A program made the translations under genes and the position numbers. 33,308 bases of DNA from Poronia punctata (lineage: Eukaryota > Ascomycota > Sordariomycetes > Xylariales > Xylariaceae): the NCBI GenBank assembly GCA_022579005.1, contig MU401781.1:1-33308 (forward strand). Direction: 5' to 3'. The notes beneath the pieces are model-generated. The model made no database searches. It was not told the origin of the DNA and saw only the letters and a program-made list of their open reading frames with translations. Below are positions 9,266 to 21,370 of the stretch, in pieces; within the stretch, counting starts at the first letter, position 1, and every line of letters starts with the position of its first letter.

Positions 9266-11700
9266 GAGTAGTTTGAGGAACGACATGAGTCAGCGACGAT
9301 ACCACGGGACTTTAATACCCACATCTCGTCATTAGGGAAGGGAAAGGAAGGGTAAATGAGGGAAAAATACCGAGTTTTGACACGAAATAAACAAAACGGC
9401 CGAGCTCGAGTAAGTAACTTACACACCCTCTATCCTATTTGACGATGCAAGCCTTCCCCCTAAATCAAAAATGAGCGGCCGAACCGACCTAGTCGTACAT
9501 GCGCGCTCAGGCGGGATATGAGATGTGAGCCAAGTCTCTTGTGAAATAGAGTTGTGTGTTGAGATCCACGGACAAGAAGAAGGGGTATGGGAAGGGTAGG
9601 GAAGGATTAGAGTGAGTCCGGGAAATGAAAAGTATGGTATGATATGATATCCTACCGCTGGTACGTGTTGCTTACAGCTTTGACATCTACACTTGAGATA
9701 ATATGCAAGTCCAGAACCTTAACAATGACGATTCTTGACTCTAGCTTGACGACAAGAAAAGGCCATGGTAATATTATAGGCGAAGACGATATAGTGAGAG
9801 AGCTTCTTTCTGATGGACGTGCTTCTGCAGAGCTCGGAATTTCGCCCCTGTTCTTCAAGTGAAACGCGCCTGTCGAGCCCTATCTATCTATCTATCTATC
9901 TATCTACCATCGGAACCCCCTACTCTATCCTGTGATGACATTCTGGAGAAGAGACCTTTTGTTCGTAGTTTATTTACTCTTTGCGGTAGGGAAGTTGCAT
10001 TGTTAGAGAAGTACGATGTTTTCATCAAGTATCGTAGTTTGCGAGTAGAGCCCTGTAGGTAGGTAGTTATCTTCTTCTTTCTTTAACCTTCCTCCCAGGT
10101 CAACTAAACTGGCAAGATTCCTCCTCGTATATCCTCCCCCATGGTAATATCACCATATCCAATACCTGTCTTTTGGCCCTTAGGTTTTAGCGCTACTAGT
10201 AGATCATTACATGTGCAACAGGCCTCGCGCCTATCCCTATCCCTACTCGTATACTTCCATCACCGGAAAGGAATCTGTTTCTTCAAAGTTCAGCTAAATA
10301 TCTACCTAGGAATCAGAACTAGAATTAGGTGTCCGTTGGTGTTTGACCTTTTTATACATTGAAACTACGACTTCTGGAATGTCATGTGGAAGTTGGGAGA
10401 GAAAGGGGAAGGGGGGAAGGAGGGGGGGGATTTACTTAGTAAACAAACGATCTCATTTCTCGCATACCTTCCTTCTATTCACTTTCCTAACAGTCCAAGT
10501 AGATAGGATACCTAGGTGTCCAGCCTACTATACGTAGTTTGTGTAGTCTGCTTTATTCACTCGTACGCGGAATGTTGCAAGACTATTTGATGATGATATA
10601 CCCGACTCCATCTCCTGGAAAGCTTAGAGATAGGTGCTACCTGCTCTGAGGACACTGGAAAGCTTGCCTAGGATGATAGGTAGGGGTTTTGACAACTGAG
10701 AGTGTGTATATTAAAGGTAGCTAGATAGGTTAGATCAGCCATGAGGCTAACAAAACGTTAGAAAAGTTGGCTCTTCGTGAGACACTCACTCACTCCCTGC
10801 GACAACGAACAGGAGGTCTAGGACAGGTGAGCGGCTGCATCTCATCTCATCTCGGTAAATAATATCAATTATAACAACTATTGTTTATCGTCACAACACG
10901 CCTACAAAAGGAATAAGCTAGGGATAGAGACCTGATCTCTTACGGGATAACTTACCCGTCTCCTTTAATTGTATACCACGGCCATCATTCTACCTACTTA
11001 ATTACCTTACTTATCCTTCCCCTGTCCACTGATCGAGGGAGATGGAGGAGAAGTGTTGTTGTATATAACTTATAAGATAGGTAGAGTGCTTGGTCACCAT
11101 ATGCTTTTGCCCCCCTTAACGCAGAAATATATGACGCCTCTTCCCCTAGTCCTAGATATTCCAAGAAGATAGTAGGTTAGGTAAGTACGAGCAAGTAATC
11201 ATCAAACCTGACAATCCTACCTATCTACACACATAGAACTGACACATGGAAATCGGAATTTCTCCCCGACAGGGAACAGCAGAGACCGAAGGAGTAAAAC
11301 AAGGAAGCAGCCTATGTTGCAAACAAATCAAATGAGTAAAAATTTCAAGTATCAGGGGAATACATACATAAACATCAACCTACCTGGCTAGCCCCTCCTA
11401 TCCTAAAGCATTTCATCTACGCGTATACGTGTACAACGATGCCTAAATATCCCGTGTTTTCCACCCTCAAGTTGGCATGTAATGTCATGTCGATGCAAGA
11501 CAAGACACAACCCCTTTCTCTCTCAAACACAGACACACACACACCTACCCGTAGGTAGATAAACAGACAGCCATATACAAATAACAAATAACCGAACCCC
11601 CCAAAAAGGAACAAGAAGTAAAAGAAATACGACTCTCCTCGTCCCCTTAACCAACTACACATACATAGGTTAATCCCCAACCCAGTATCATCCAAACATT
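9266..11700. other. Gene-free stretch with TATC and TAGGTA repeats
   Basis: I see no gene here. The open frames are short and have no recognisable domains or splice-linked partners. Local structure includes a (TATC)n run at 9881-9906, many TAGGTAGGT/ACCTACC words, CCTAGG sites near 10306 and 10509, and a G-rich tract at about 10405-10430. Normal base composition separates it from the RIP block on the left. Confidence 0.5.
9881..9906. repeat. (TATC)n microsatellite
   Basis: Six and a half perfect tandem copies of the tetranucleotide TATC. It lies inside a chance open frame, where it produces a repeated Ser-Ile-Tyr-Leu pattern, and is not coding evidence. Confidence 0.9.
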
Positions 11701-11745
11701 TCGTTCTACTCGTAGGTACTTACCTAACAGTCTTGCTCTTGTCTC

Positions 11746-11842
11746 AAAAAAGAAAAAGAAAAAAGAAAAGAAAGGAAACAAGGAAAGACATCATCATACC
11801 ATGTTAAGTTCTCTACTGTCTTTTCTTTTCTTTTCCTTTCCC
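11746..11842. repeat. Purine tract paired with pyrimidine tract
   Basis: An all-purine tract (11746-11778, mainly AAAAG units) is followed 40 bases later by a mostly complementary pyrimidine tract (11819-11842, TTTTC units), so the two can pair as a stem of about 10-20 bases. Strand-asymmetric tracts of this kind can adopt unusual DNA structure. Confidence 0.6.
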
Positions 11843-12214
11843 ACTTTACAGGTCCTCTATCAGTTAGTTAGTTGTCTATGTGTCTCTCTCTCTCTGTCTC
11901 GGTACCTTTTTTTTTCTTCTTCTTTTCTTCTTCTTCCCCTCTCTCCTTTTCTTCCCCCTTGCCTACTCGTAAGCATTCCCAATCTTTACATTTTACGTAA
12001 ATCCAACGCCTTCCCTTCCCTTACCTACTTTTTATTCGTAAGCAAATCAGCTCATATATTTTTCTTTTCTTTTGTTTTTCATTCTTATCTCTTCAAACCT
12101 TGTCTCCCTCTTATTAAAAGACACCCTAGCTAGCTAACCTACATGTTTACTTGTACTCGTACATCTATCTAACCAACAAAAACATCCTATACAAGTAGGT
12201 AGCTTCGTCGGATA

Positions 12215-12238
12215 CTGTCCTTGTCCTTGTCCTTGTCC
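12215..12238. repeat. (TTGTCC)n hexanucleotide repeat
   Basis: Three perfect tandem TTGTCC copies plus a partial copy upstream. It is too short to be more than a simple repeat. Confidence 0.8.
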
Positions 12239-12327
12239 GCTTACCTAACACCTAAAACATACCTTAACCTTTTACTTACCTAAGCACCCAAGATTACGAA
12301 TACATAGGTACGGTATATGTGGATATT

Positions 12328-12343
12328 AACAACAACAACAACA
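12328..12343. repeat. (AAC)n microsatellite
   Basis: Five tandem AAC triplets in non-coding DNA. A reverse-complement TTG run of similar length occurs at 27461-27478. Confidence 0.8.
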
Positions 12344-12423
12344 ATAAACAAGGACCCTGGATTTTATTTTCATCATGTCAATCGGAAATAAAAAAAACAA
12401 GGCAGGCAACAAGGAAAATATCA

Positions 12424-12448
12424 CTAACCTAACCTAACCTAACCTAAC
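12424..12448 (-). repeat. (CTAAC)5, telomere-like pentanucleotide
   Basis: Five perfect copies of CTAAC, which is TTAGG/GTTAG on the other strand. The unit is one G short of the usual fungal telomere repeat TTAGGG. A degenerate array of the opposite orientation lies at 12587-12614. Confidence 0.85.
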
Positions 12449-12539
12449 CTAGAGTTTAAATAAAAAGCAAGGGGATCGATTCATTTTCAACCGAGATATT
12501 ATACGTGTACCTACACATCCACACAGTATAGATATCTAC

Positions 12540-12549
12540 ACGTATACGT
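12540..12549. repeat. Perfect 10-bp palindrome ACGTATACGT
   Basis: A self-complementary ten-base word between the two telomere-like arrays. It could be a dimeric protein site, but nothing else supports that. Confidence 0.5.
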
Positions 12550-12586
12550 ATGTATTGTAAATAATCAGAACATAACCATTTTATTC

Positions 12587-12614
12587 AGGTTAGGTTAGGG
12601 TAGGTTAAGGTAGG
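12587..12614 (+). repeat. Imperfect AGGTT/AGGGT telomere-like array
   Basis: It reads AGGTT AGGTT AGGGT AGGTT AAGGT AGG, a degenerate TTAGG(G) array in the orientation opposite to the CTAAC run at 12424-12448, 138 bases away. Confidence 0.75.
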
Positions 12615-12868
12615 TGTTAGATCTCGGTGTAGATCATTACGCGATATAGTCTGGGATGTTTTCTGTTTTGTAAAACTGCAAGGCCTTAGGTTAGTTGTTA
12701 GTTCTACAGTCGGAAAATATGATAGATCGATCTACTTCACCTACTTCCTACCGACCTACTTGTACCTACCTAAAGTTTATCCTTCACTGTGTTTGTTTTG
12801 TTCGTTTTTCTCTTTGTTTTTTTTTTCGGGGGTCAGGAGATCTTTTAAACTAACTAACCAACCAACCT

Positions 12869-12888
12869 ACACACACACACACACACAC
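12869..12888. repeat. (AC)n microsatellite
   Basis: About ten dinucleotide units. A GT run of similar length lies at 27223-27246. Confidence 0.9.
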
Positions 12889-13105
12889 TGTCTCTTTACC
12901 GTACCAATATCTAGAAATAAGAGGACTCGAATTACGAGTAGATAGGTAGGTCGGCTACCTTATTATCGGGTGCAAAAGACATGTCAACGGTCGGTACGTC
13001 CGTAGCGTAGGCGGAGATGTCGGATTTTCGAATTATCTACCCCTAATAACCTACTTGTCACATACATACCTTACTAACCTATATATAAAGACAGATCAAA
13101 GATAG

Positions 13106-13123
13106 GTAAAGTAAAGTAAAGTA
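13106..13123. repeat. (GTAAA)3 pentanucleotide repeat
   Basis: Three and a half copies of the same pentanucleotide that forms the long array at the right end of the window (33214-33308). Confidence 0.8.
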
Positions 13124-13243
13124 GTTAATACAATCAGCCCGCCTTGGAAAACTGACAAAACCAAAAGTTACAAGTATCAATTGTCATGAAATCTACTCGT
13201 ATCTACAGCACGGCAGTAAAGCTTGGGAATCTAACCAACACGT

Positions 13244-13276
13244 TGTACTGTACTGTACTGTATTGTATTGTATTGT
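13244..13276. repeat. (TGTAC)3(TGTAT)3 compound pentanucleotide
   Basis: Three copies of TGTAC are followed directly by three of TGTAT and a partial copy. The two halves differ by one C-to-T change that was then propagated by unit expansion. Confidence 0.85.
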
Positions 13277-13310
13277 TTTCTTTTGTGCCTGGGAAAACGT
13301 GCGTGTGTGC

Positions 13311-13311
13311 G

Positions 13312-13354
<43 letters not shown>
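13311..13354. repeat. (GCCT)11 microsatellite
   Basis: Eleven perfect tetranucleotide units. They generate repetitive chance frames on both strands (Cys-Leu-Pro-Ala and Gln-Ala-Gly-Arg repeats). The run length suggests a highly variable locus. Confidence 0.95.
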
Positions 13355-13355
<1 letters not shown>

Positions 13356-13414
13356 GCTTGGCAAGCTTCCTTGTATGTACATACTTGTAAACAAAAGGAA
13401 GCGCCCAACGTCTT

Positions 13415-13459
13415 CCCCCCCCCCCCCCTAACCTATTCCTTTCTCGAGTTTCGGGGGGG
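13415..13459. repeat. Poly-C run facing a poly-G run
   Basis: C14 at 13415-13428 is followed 24 bases later by G7 at 13453-13459, so the two can pair as a GC hairpin. Other homopolymer C runs occur at 27411-27429 and 28153-28164. Confidence 0.7.
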
Positions 13460-13900
13460 CGGGAGGAACGGGAAGATCGGCATGACCCCGGTTCTAACTT
13501 CTATCCGGGTTAGAGCTAACCTAGTATCTATCACGTTGATACGAATATCTAACCAAGATTTAATCTGCATGGTTATCGTTTGTCATTACTGTACAGTACT
13601 TTGTGGAGTCGTCGATATCTGGGGGGACGGATAGAAAGAACTAGAGGCTCTTATTAGTAGTTCTGTCCAAGTTCAAAAAGTTATACGTGAATAAATTCTC
13701 CTTCGGATCCTTTAACCGAAAAGTCGTACATGCATGCATCATACATACAAACACCTACCTATCTGAGAGTAGTATGTATCTACTGTACCTAGGTTAGATT
13801 GATACGCATCAACTATTTACTATCACTGACAGGGGGACATTAATATGGAATATAACATGTAATACCGGTGCTTCAACATCATGATGTGAGTTTTGTGTCT

Positions 13901-16900
13901 GTGTGTGCAGCAGAATAAGGTTCGATAGGCAGTCGAACATATCTCATTTAGAGGCGAGTGAGGCTCATGCGCGCCTTTGCCTCGTTTCCATGCTGTGCGC
14001 GCTGCCGTAGATTCTTCTCTGGCCTTTCCCCGACCCGGCGCTATGGATGAGGGGCCTGCATGGCGCATGTCCCTGGTGCAAAAGGTTCAAAACTCGGGCG
14101 TAAGGAACTATCTACCTATACACGTACAATTAGACAAGATACTAAAGTCATTGGGTATTCAATTATACTTACCTCTTCCCTACTATTATTCAACCTACAC
14201 CGCTCTGTATTTATTTCATTCACACAGTACATGGGGAGGTATTGCCATGTAGGTTGGTAATCCGTGCGTATAACAAATGCATGTTGGCTGCATGGAAAAT
14301 TGCCCATTTGGTGACCCATCTCTCTGGAAGAGGAGGATTTGAATTTGTGACGCAGTAGGCTCTCCTCTACTACGACCTTCTTGTACATGATAAGAAGAAG
14401 TAGACGGCGTGCACGAGCATGACTAGGTACCTGTCTGTTGTAGAGTTGTGTCCGGGAAAGAGTAAAAGACGAATAGGTAGAAAGAACAAAGTGAAAGGTG
14501 AAGGGGTCGAGGTTCTAATCCATACTACCAGGGTCCCTTCATCCCCATAGCGGCGAGGGGGGCGGAAAAAAGAAGAAAAAGAAAAAAAAAAGGAAAAAGA
14601 AGATCTAGTATGTCGCCCCCTGATCGAGAGTATCTTCTATGACTACTAGACTCGACACCCTTATCTAGGGGTACGTTCGAGAGTAACCTAGGTATGTCTG
14701 GACGTAGATTATGTAGGTACCGATGGCATCGATTCGGAGTGAACCTGATGGATTCTGGCCCCGGTACCCGTGCGACCAGGTTGTTTTCCGCATTGAGAAG
14801 TAACTGCGACGTGTCTACAGGGTTAGAATGGTAGGGGTCGGCCGGGTTCGCAGCTGCACATGAAAAAGCGAAATAGGCATGGTTGTACTTTCCCTGTAAA
14901 GACATATATCCATTTCTCTCTCTCACACATACAGCGCAGACATGGTTTCGCTTACACAATTTTGCACTAACTCCTGCTGCTGTAACCTAAATGTTGTGAT
15001 CGATGATGTGAATGTCGGGCGTAAACATCGTCAACGATTGATCTGTGCCACATTGAGAGTGCAGGCAAAAAAATAAAATAAAAATAAAAGGATAAACCAG
15101 GAAGGAAGAAAGAGTAAGTCGCCAAGGACTAGTGCAAATCCGTCGCCCCGTGGCCAGAACTCCAGCAAAGTTTACAGGGTTGCATCTGTTCTCGAACCAT
15201 GCGGCGGCGGCGCCGGCTCCTGCAGCCACATCTTGTCTCTCGGGTTCAGTGGCTTGCTGTGAGATGGCGCTATCCCAGCCAGTCTGGGGAAAGTTCGAGA
15301 TCTAGTTTGGTCTTGGAGAAAACTAAACGTTAGTAACATCCGACAAACACACACTATATACTGGTATAAAAAGGCGACGAAGAAAAGTCACGAGAGAGGA
15401 TGGAATCAAGTTGGGCTAGTTTTCCCTCTGGTCGTTTCGATCCTACCTAATCCTGTAGGTTGGAATAGTTGGAGGAGAAAAGGCAAGAAAGTGACAGTTT
15501 TGGCCATAACGGACAGGCATTATGAACTGATTGATTTGTGTGTCACGGTAGTCGATCTGTTTTTATATTGAGCAAGTTTGTAGAACGGCGGAATTTAAGC
15601 AGAAACCTTTTGTGTTGGACAAAAATCCTACATGCTATTTCGGTACCGTCGGCAAGGACGAACAAAATACGATGTGGGCATGGATGCTTGCGTGTCTGGG
15701 TGTGTCCGCTGGCCATTTATGAGATACAGGGGAGAGCTTCCTGTGAACCGAGTGCCTAGCCTGTAGGGGCCCTGGCTGTACTTACCTCGTAGGAATATAC
15801 CAAGTAGCATGTAGGTAGAAAATATAAAATGGCGAAAGGAGGTAGGGTAGTAGTTTCCGGCTACTTACTTGACTCTTACAACAGCACGTCGTAAGTACAT
15901 CTGATTTTGGTGTGTGCGTATTGTGTTTTGGTACTGGCCTTCAATCTACTGCCGAAAGAGAAACAATTCACCTTCTTCGTATAATTCCGAGTGACACAGA
16001 TGACCCCGAAACCAATGTCTCATATGGGGAGCTTCCAAAGTCCTCGATGCGGTGTCACCCTCGCGCATGGCAACCCTTTTTTCCCCCTTGTCCGTGATTC
16101 TGTATAATTAGAACATACTTTGTCCTCTTGTCAGGATAACCCTCGTTGGCCACGCAAAGCAACATAATAATTGATACATTGTACTATGCGATCATGGCAA
16201 CACATGGAAAGTGAGTTCTTTTTTGCTTTTCTGGTTTTCTTCGGACAACTTTCTATATCAAGAACAAAAAGTCTCATGTTACATCATAGACGAGGTTGGA
16301 GCCGGAAAACTCCTTTAATATGCTCAAGCTCCTTTTTAGTACCGCTTCGACATCTCGGCTCCGGGCGGAGGAAGATTTGATCGGTTTCGGGTCCTATTTG
16401 GCCCAAGTTAGGTGTGCTGCTAGGTTAGGATGTACTGCTGGTCTACGTGTATGTACAGTACTGTAAGTTTATGTACATTCTGACACATTGGTGCACAAGG
16501 TACCTCATCTGTCCTCTCCACTTAAATACCAAGCGTGCGGTCTAACCTAGATTGTCTGTCCGATAGCCAAGGACCGTCAGAAGTCTAGACTTTGCAAAGT
16601 GGGTGCATTGATGGGGCGATCTGGACCAGGATGCCTTTCAATCGTGAATGCCCAAATACAGTATAATGCAGTCTTAACAATATTTCCCAACGGCGGTGAG
16701 GGATTTGGGAAGAGGAAAGGTATAGACGTGGAAGAATAATTCGTGTAAAAGAGGCGACGTGGGGGTATCCTGCACGGAATGTTTCGAGAGTAATTGCCTC
16801 GAAATCGATCATGTTCGAAATTGTGGCACGCACGAGATTCTATCTCTATTGGGAATCACAATCGTGCAGATGACGCCAGGTATCATCGTGGGTAGTTGGG

Positions 16901-17030
16901 GATAGTGGATAAACTTAGTCTGATAGACACGGCTCTAGGTTGCTTGTCGTAGGCTGGGCATGTGTTAGCTATTAGGTTCTACCGAACTACCTAGGTTAGG
17001 TTGAGGTAGGTAAACCACCGATTCCGACTC
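13901..17030. other. Gene-free stretch
   Basis: I see no gene. The longest open frame (14525-14959, minus strand, 144 codons) has no domain I recognise; its C-terminal part is a Phe/Leu run encoded by the purine tract at 14565-14601, so I do not call it. CCTAGG words occur at about 14689 and 16991. Confidence 0.45.
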
Positions 17031-17780
17031 GCCGCGGTTCCGGAAAACCCGCGCAATTGTCTGCACCTACCCGGCGTGACGTAGCGCAGCACAACGTAGC
17101 GCAGCGCAGGGATCTCATGTATACTCGTCCCGGATAAGACAATATGGTTGTCTTTGCTCTATCGTTCTGCCTACGGGAACCACCGTCCCTCGATCGGCTT
17201 CCTACGTCGTTTCTGCTGCCTCTCTCGGGACATGCCCGGTCTCGAAGCCGACGGGCGACGGCGGTGATGCACTACGGCTAATGGCATCTCCCGGCCTCAG
17301 GGGACCCCCTGGCTGGTCCCGACTACCAACCTTACTTCTTCCTCTCCCGTATACCTTCGCTTCATCCAAGGATCTGCCCTTTTGGCCGTCTATCTGGGGC
17401 GCATATGAGGTCTTGCACTAGGCTTCGATGACATGCCATTTCAATGGCAGCGCAGCGTTTCAAACAGTTTGCTCCACAACATGTGGTAGCATCTCAATTA
17501 ACCTTAGTTCGCGCCATGCATCGCTGCCGAGGCAGTTGGGGTTGCGCCAAGGTCCCAAAGATGGGCTCTGGTTCTGAGCCCTAAGACGCCACGCATGGCT
17601 ACACATGGCATCGTGGACTCTGAAGTCGTACAGATCTGGTAAATCAATCACTGTGCCGTTCGCCATAGACCTCTTTAGTGGTCTAATATTCAGGGCGCGC
17701 GGGGGCGGGTAAGTTTGCGAAGCGGGAGGCCGGGCGGACACGCGAGCGAGCAAGCATCGCAGAGCTGCTGGCATACATGG
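17031..17780. other. GC-richer gene-free stretch
   Basis: This 750-base interval is visibly richer in G and C than its surroundings and contains repeated GTAGCGCAGC words at 17081-17108. Two frames were considered: a 45-residue + strand frame from about 17143 with a hydrophobic N-terminus, and a 104-residue minus-strand frame at 17460-17774. Neither has a recognisable domain or consistent splicing partner, so neither is called as a gene. Confidence 0.4.
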
Positions 17781-20700
17781 TGGATAAGTCGCAACGCTGT
17801 TAATAAGATATCCTGCTTCTGATAAGTTGGCGCAATCTGGGGTTTGACCCTTGGGTGCTAGAACATCTATGATCTGCCCCTGGTGGAGATGATTTTAACC
17901 TGGCGACTGTAGAGCACGATGTGGTTCGAGACCTTGTCTATCCGCTATCTGACCGTTATCTGCCTGTCCGTTAGTCTAGCTACGATAGTGAGTTACTTTA
18001 CTCGTCTGGTTCTGTCACACGCTCTGCCTGTGGGTATTCAATCACGGCTTCTGCCTCCGTTTTTGCCGTTACTACTTCCCAATTTATCTATCGGAGCCAG
18101 AGTAGGTGGGACTAGTAAATCATAGTCTCACCATTCGGGAGTCTATGAGCTGGTGGATTAGGAATTTAGGTACGGCCGGCATAGACAACATTCGGCGGTT
18201 GAACAATCGGTTGTCGGTAGCACAATGGCTTGATGGGGAATAGACAGCGGTCTAGAGCGAAGTCGGCATGAAATTGACGAGGTCTTCTGGTTGAAAAGCT
18301 AAACATATTGGAGTGGACGGACTTGAAGCCAATAGACATGAGGTCTACACAATCTTAACAATGCGTCAAAGATGCAAGAAGAGGGTAGTTTCGCATGTTC
18401 GTTAAAAATACCCAGAATTAGGTAAAGGCTCCAGTACTATTGCTATAGGGGCAGTAGGTTATGTGTTCTAAACTTCCCTACAGAATAGTTACATGACGTC
18501 GTCTATACTAAAAGGTAGTAGGTACTCGTAGGTCAGCGCCTGGTCTCGCTTACCCGGGCAATCAGTAAGTACTTGCCGTGAACGTCCTCGGAGCAACTTG
18601 ATTGAAAAAGAACCGCGCATTCTTTCTTTAAGGCGTCCAATACCTTGTCCTTCTATCTAATTTTTCTTGGAGCAGTTCCGAGCCTGGGAAGACAGAGTAC
18701 AGACAAACGCTGGACAGGACAGGAGATGCCGGAAATGCAGAAAATCTCCGGACACCTTTATTGTCTCATGATTTTCGATTAAGCAAGCAGTGCAGTCCTG
18801 TCAGCAAATGACCAATGATATATAAGAAACAATCCCTGGACAGCAAAAAGCAGCCATAAATGTTGAGAACATTGCCAGTCGTGATTACTTCGTAATAGCT
18901 GTTAGCCTGTTAGTTGTTACCTATGCGTGTGTGTACGTGTACACTTTAGGTCAACTGACTGGGCCAGTCTAGGTATACCCTTGTTCGGGAAACGGACTGC
19001 AGCATGCAGCAATCCTTCCGAAATTTCGGTCGGTGGATGGGATGGATGGGCTACTGTCACCAAATACAGCTAGCTTTGGCCCACCAACAACGAACTACTC
19101 CTTTTAGATGAATATGTCCGGGCTAGCCAGGCGCGATCGATCGAGCTTGCAAGTTGCCATGTCTTGATTGATATTCAAATTTTACCCATGATCGATTACC
19201 ATCATGATTGTTATAGTAAATATGTCGCGTCTATCGAGCTCGTCGATTTAATTCCTCTCAATATTTGGAAACCGTGACCTTTTCATGCCAGCTTGTTGCT
19301 CTCGGAAGAACGACGTATCCTCTATTGTGCTCAGGTGCGATAATACGCCTACCTGTGGTGTGCTGCATCAATTCGGGGTCAAAATAGACGCTTTTGTTGC
19401 TCAGGTGTGTATCTGCACACGTCCAACGTACCGTACCGCAAGTAGGTACCTGTGAGATTGAACTGACAACATCCTGTAAGGATTTCTTGACCACCCAGTA
19501 GATACAACTCGTCAGAAAGTAACCAGTAAGCAGGGTTATTACTATGGCTCCCACTGACCAGGTCGTTTCCCGGGGCGAATAGGATAGATCATACCTAGCA
19601 GATGGTGCTGGGGCACCCCTGCTTCTGAGCCCTTGTCGCATCCGAAGGCCTTCATGCCATCCATAATCGAGGTGTCCAACTCGATGCCTATTTCAGTTCG
19701 ATGACGGTTGATGGACACTGCATCCATAAGAACATCGATGTGATTTTCTTTCCGAGATGCTTGGTGTGTAGCGGATCCCCCGACGCGACGCGAAAAGCGC
19801 AATACAAATGAACAGCCCCAAGTAAAAATTTGCAACTAAAGTCTGGGGACAAGAATATGCGAATGGGAAGAGATGGCATGGAGATTCCACCGGTTATCGA
19901 GGACCGCATGTTTACACGTATTTACGTATTCATGCGTAAACAAACCTTTGGTCGTCTCTTTCGACAGAGAAATATCTCATTAGCAAAAGACTAGGGTCCG
20001 TGACTCCGTTGTAATAGGTAAGTAAGTAAGTGTGGCTGTTGTCGTCGACTTGCAATGTCTGCTTATGGCACATGGAAAATGTCGCTCAGCAAAGGAACTG
20101 AAAATCTGACCAGAATTCAAAGCCTAAAGCCTCATACGAAGCTATTCACAGAAACAGGCTCCATGTCCAAGTATGTTTGGTTTACACAGGCATTCGTACT
20201 GCTGTTGCTGCTATTACTGTACGTGTACCTTTGTAGCATCGATCTACTTTGGGTAGCTCAAGACCGGTGTAAGGTACCTAGTTTTAACTGTACAAGGGAT
20301 GAGAGACTGGAGCGACTGGGGTATCTACGATAGATGGGTCATGATACCGCACGACCATGTCCAAGAAACCAGAAAGTCGGAGACCAAGTGCGCTGAAGCA
20401 GATCCAGCCGCAATCGCCAGACTCCGCTCTAGCTGAATGAAGCTAAGCTTGCATCGGATGGCACATCGCTGATCAGAATGCCAAGACAATAAGTCGAAAG
20501 TACGTTCTTGGGCAGGCGTACGGCAAAAGAAACGTAGACCATTTTTGTACCTACTCTACTTAGTACAGCGACTGCCATTTTCTCACGATACCATCTCGCA
20601 TACATATTTCCCTATGCTTTTTCTCATCGGACGAACACGACATGATACTTGCGGTTTGGGTAGGTCTTGATACTCAATAGCTGTGCAGTCAACTTAAGGC

Positions 20701-21346
20701 CCCCTTGCCAAAAAACAAGGAACATCCCCAGACCGCCCTTCAGCACACAATGAATGTTTAATGCTCGGTTGACGTTGAGTTCCCGTCCGTTCTTCTTGTC
20801 CAAGGTCTCATACTTATTTCCGACCAGGATCCAGGGTCGGTTGCAGGCGCCCGGGCTAGCCAAGCGATCAATACCCCTGCAAGAGGCATAGGTACAAATT
20901 ACAAAGTATTTGATGACAGGGGGGGGGCCCTCCCATCTCATTTGAGCATCTCAGCATTTCAGCGACAAATTTCCAAATCCCACTCTCATGTCGTTACCTA
21001 CAGGCCTTTTCATGCCTAAAGATTCGCCCCTACAGTGTTAAAGCAGGGTGATACTAGCAAATCTGATATTCAGGCACCCCCTAAACTGGGAGCTGTTGCA
21101 ATCTCACCCGGCGTGTACTGAGTACAGGGTATAGGGAGGGGTGGATGTGGGTAGTCCAACCGTGCCTAGGGATGCCGTTGAAACTAGTAAGACGTAATTG
21201 TGGATGTGAATGCCTGTAGGTAAGCTGAAATAGGTATTTGAAAGGCCTGGCCTGCGGGTAAGCAGTTTACATCCTAGGTTAGTTAGTCACCTTATGGTGT
21301 CTCGACGCAGTGCTAGAGCGAGATCTAGCTACATGTATGTAGTCAT

Positions 21347-21370
21347 CGCTTAGGGTAACGCTTAGGGTAA
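21347..21370 (+). repeat. Two tandem copies of CGCTTAGGGTAA
   Basis: Two perfect 12-base copies in tandem, each containing the canonical fungal telomere unit TTAGGG. This is a short interstitial telomere-like site. Confidence 0.8.

Larger units (their letters stand above)
11701..13900. other. Gene-free, microsatellite-dense stretch
   Basis: This 2.2-kb interval has the highest density of simple repeats in the window: long purine and pyrimidine tracts, TTGTCC, AAC, CTAAC, AC, GTAAA, TGTAC/TGTAT and GCCT runs, and poly-C. The hydrophobic open frame at 11801-12133 is just the translation of the pyrimidine tracts, and the Cys/Pro/Ala/Leu-repeat and Gln-Ala-Gly-Arg frames near 13190-13430 are translations of the GCCT run. 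I see no gene. Confidence 0.55.

Noticed and set aside
11801..12133. 110-residue hydrophobic + strand open frame resembling a membrane protein
   Set aside because: The Phe/Leu/Ser run is the direct translation of CTTTT/TTCTTC pyrimidine tracts; no conserved motif or splice partner.
13186..13634. Open frames with Cys-Leu-Pro-Ala or Gln-Ala-Gly-Arg repeats on both strands
   Set aside because: They are translations of the (GCCT)11 microsatellite and neighbouring simple repeats.
14525..14959. 144-residue minus-strand open frame
   Set aside because: No recognisable domain; its C-terminal part is a Phe/Leu run from a purine tract, and there is no promoter or splice support.
17143..17280. 45-residue + strand frame with a signal-peptide-like start, a possible small secreted protein
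   Set aside because: The hydrophobic start is short, cysteine content is low and nothing else supports expression.
19258..19641. 127-residue minus-strand frame with one possible membrane helix
   Set aside because: It overlaps another unrelated minus-strand frame (19542-19835), no family is recognised, and splicing the frames together gave nothing coherent.
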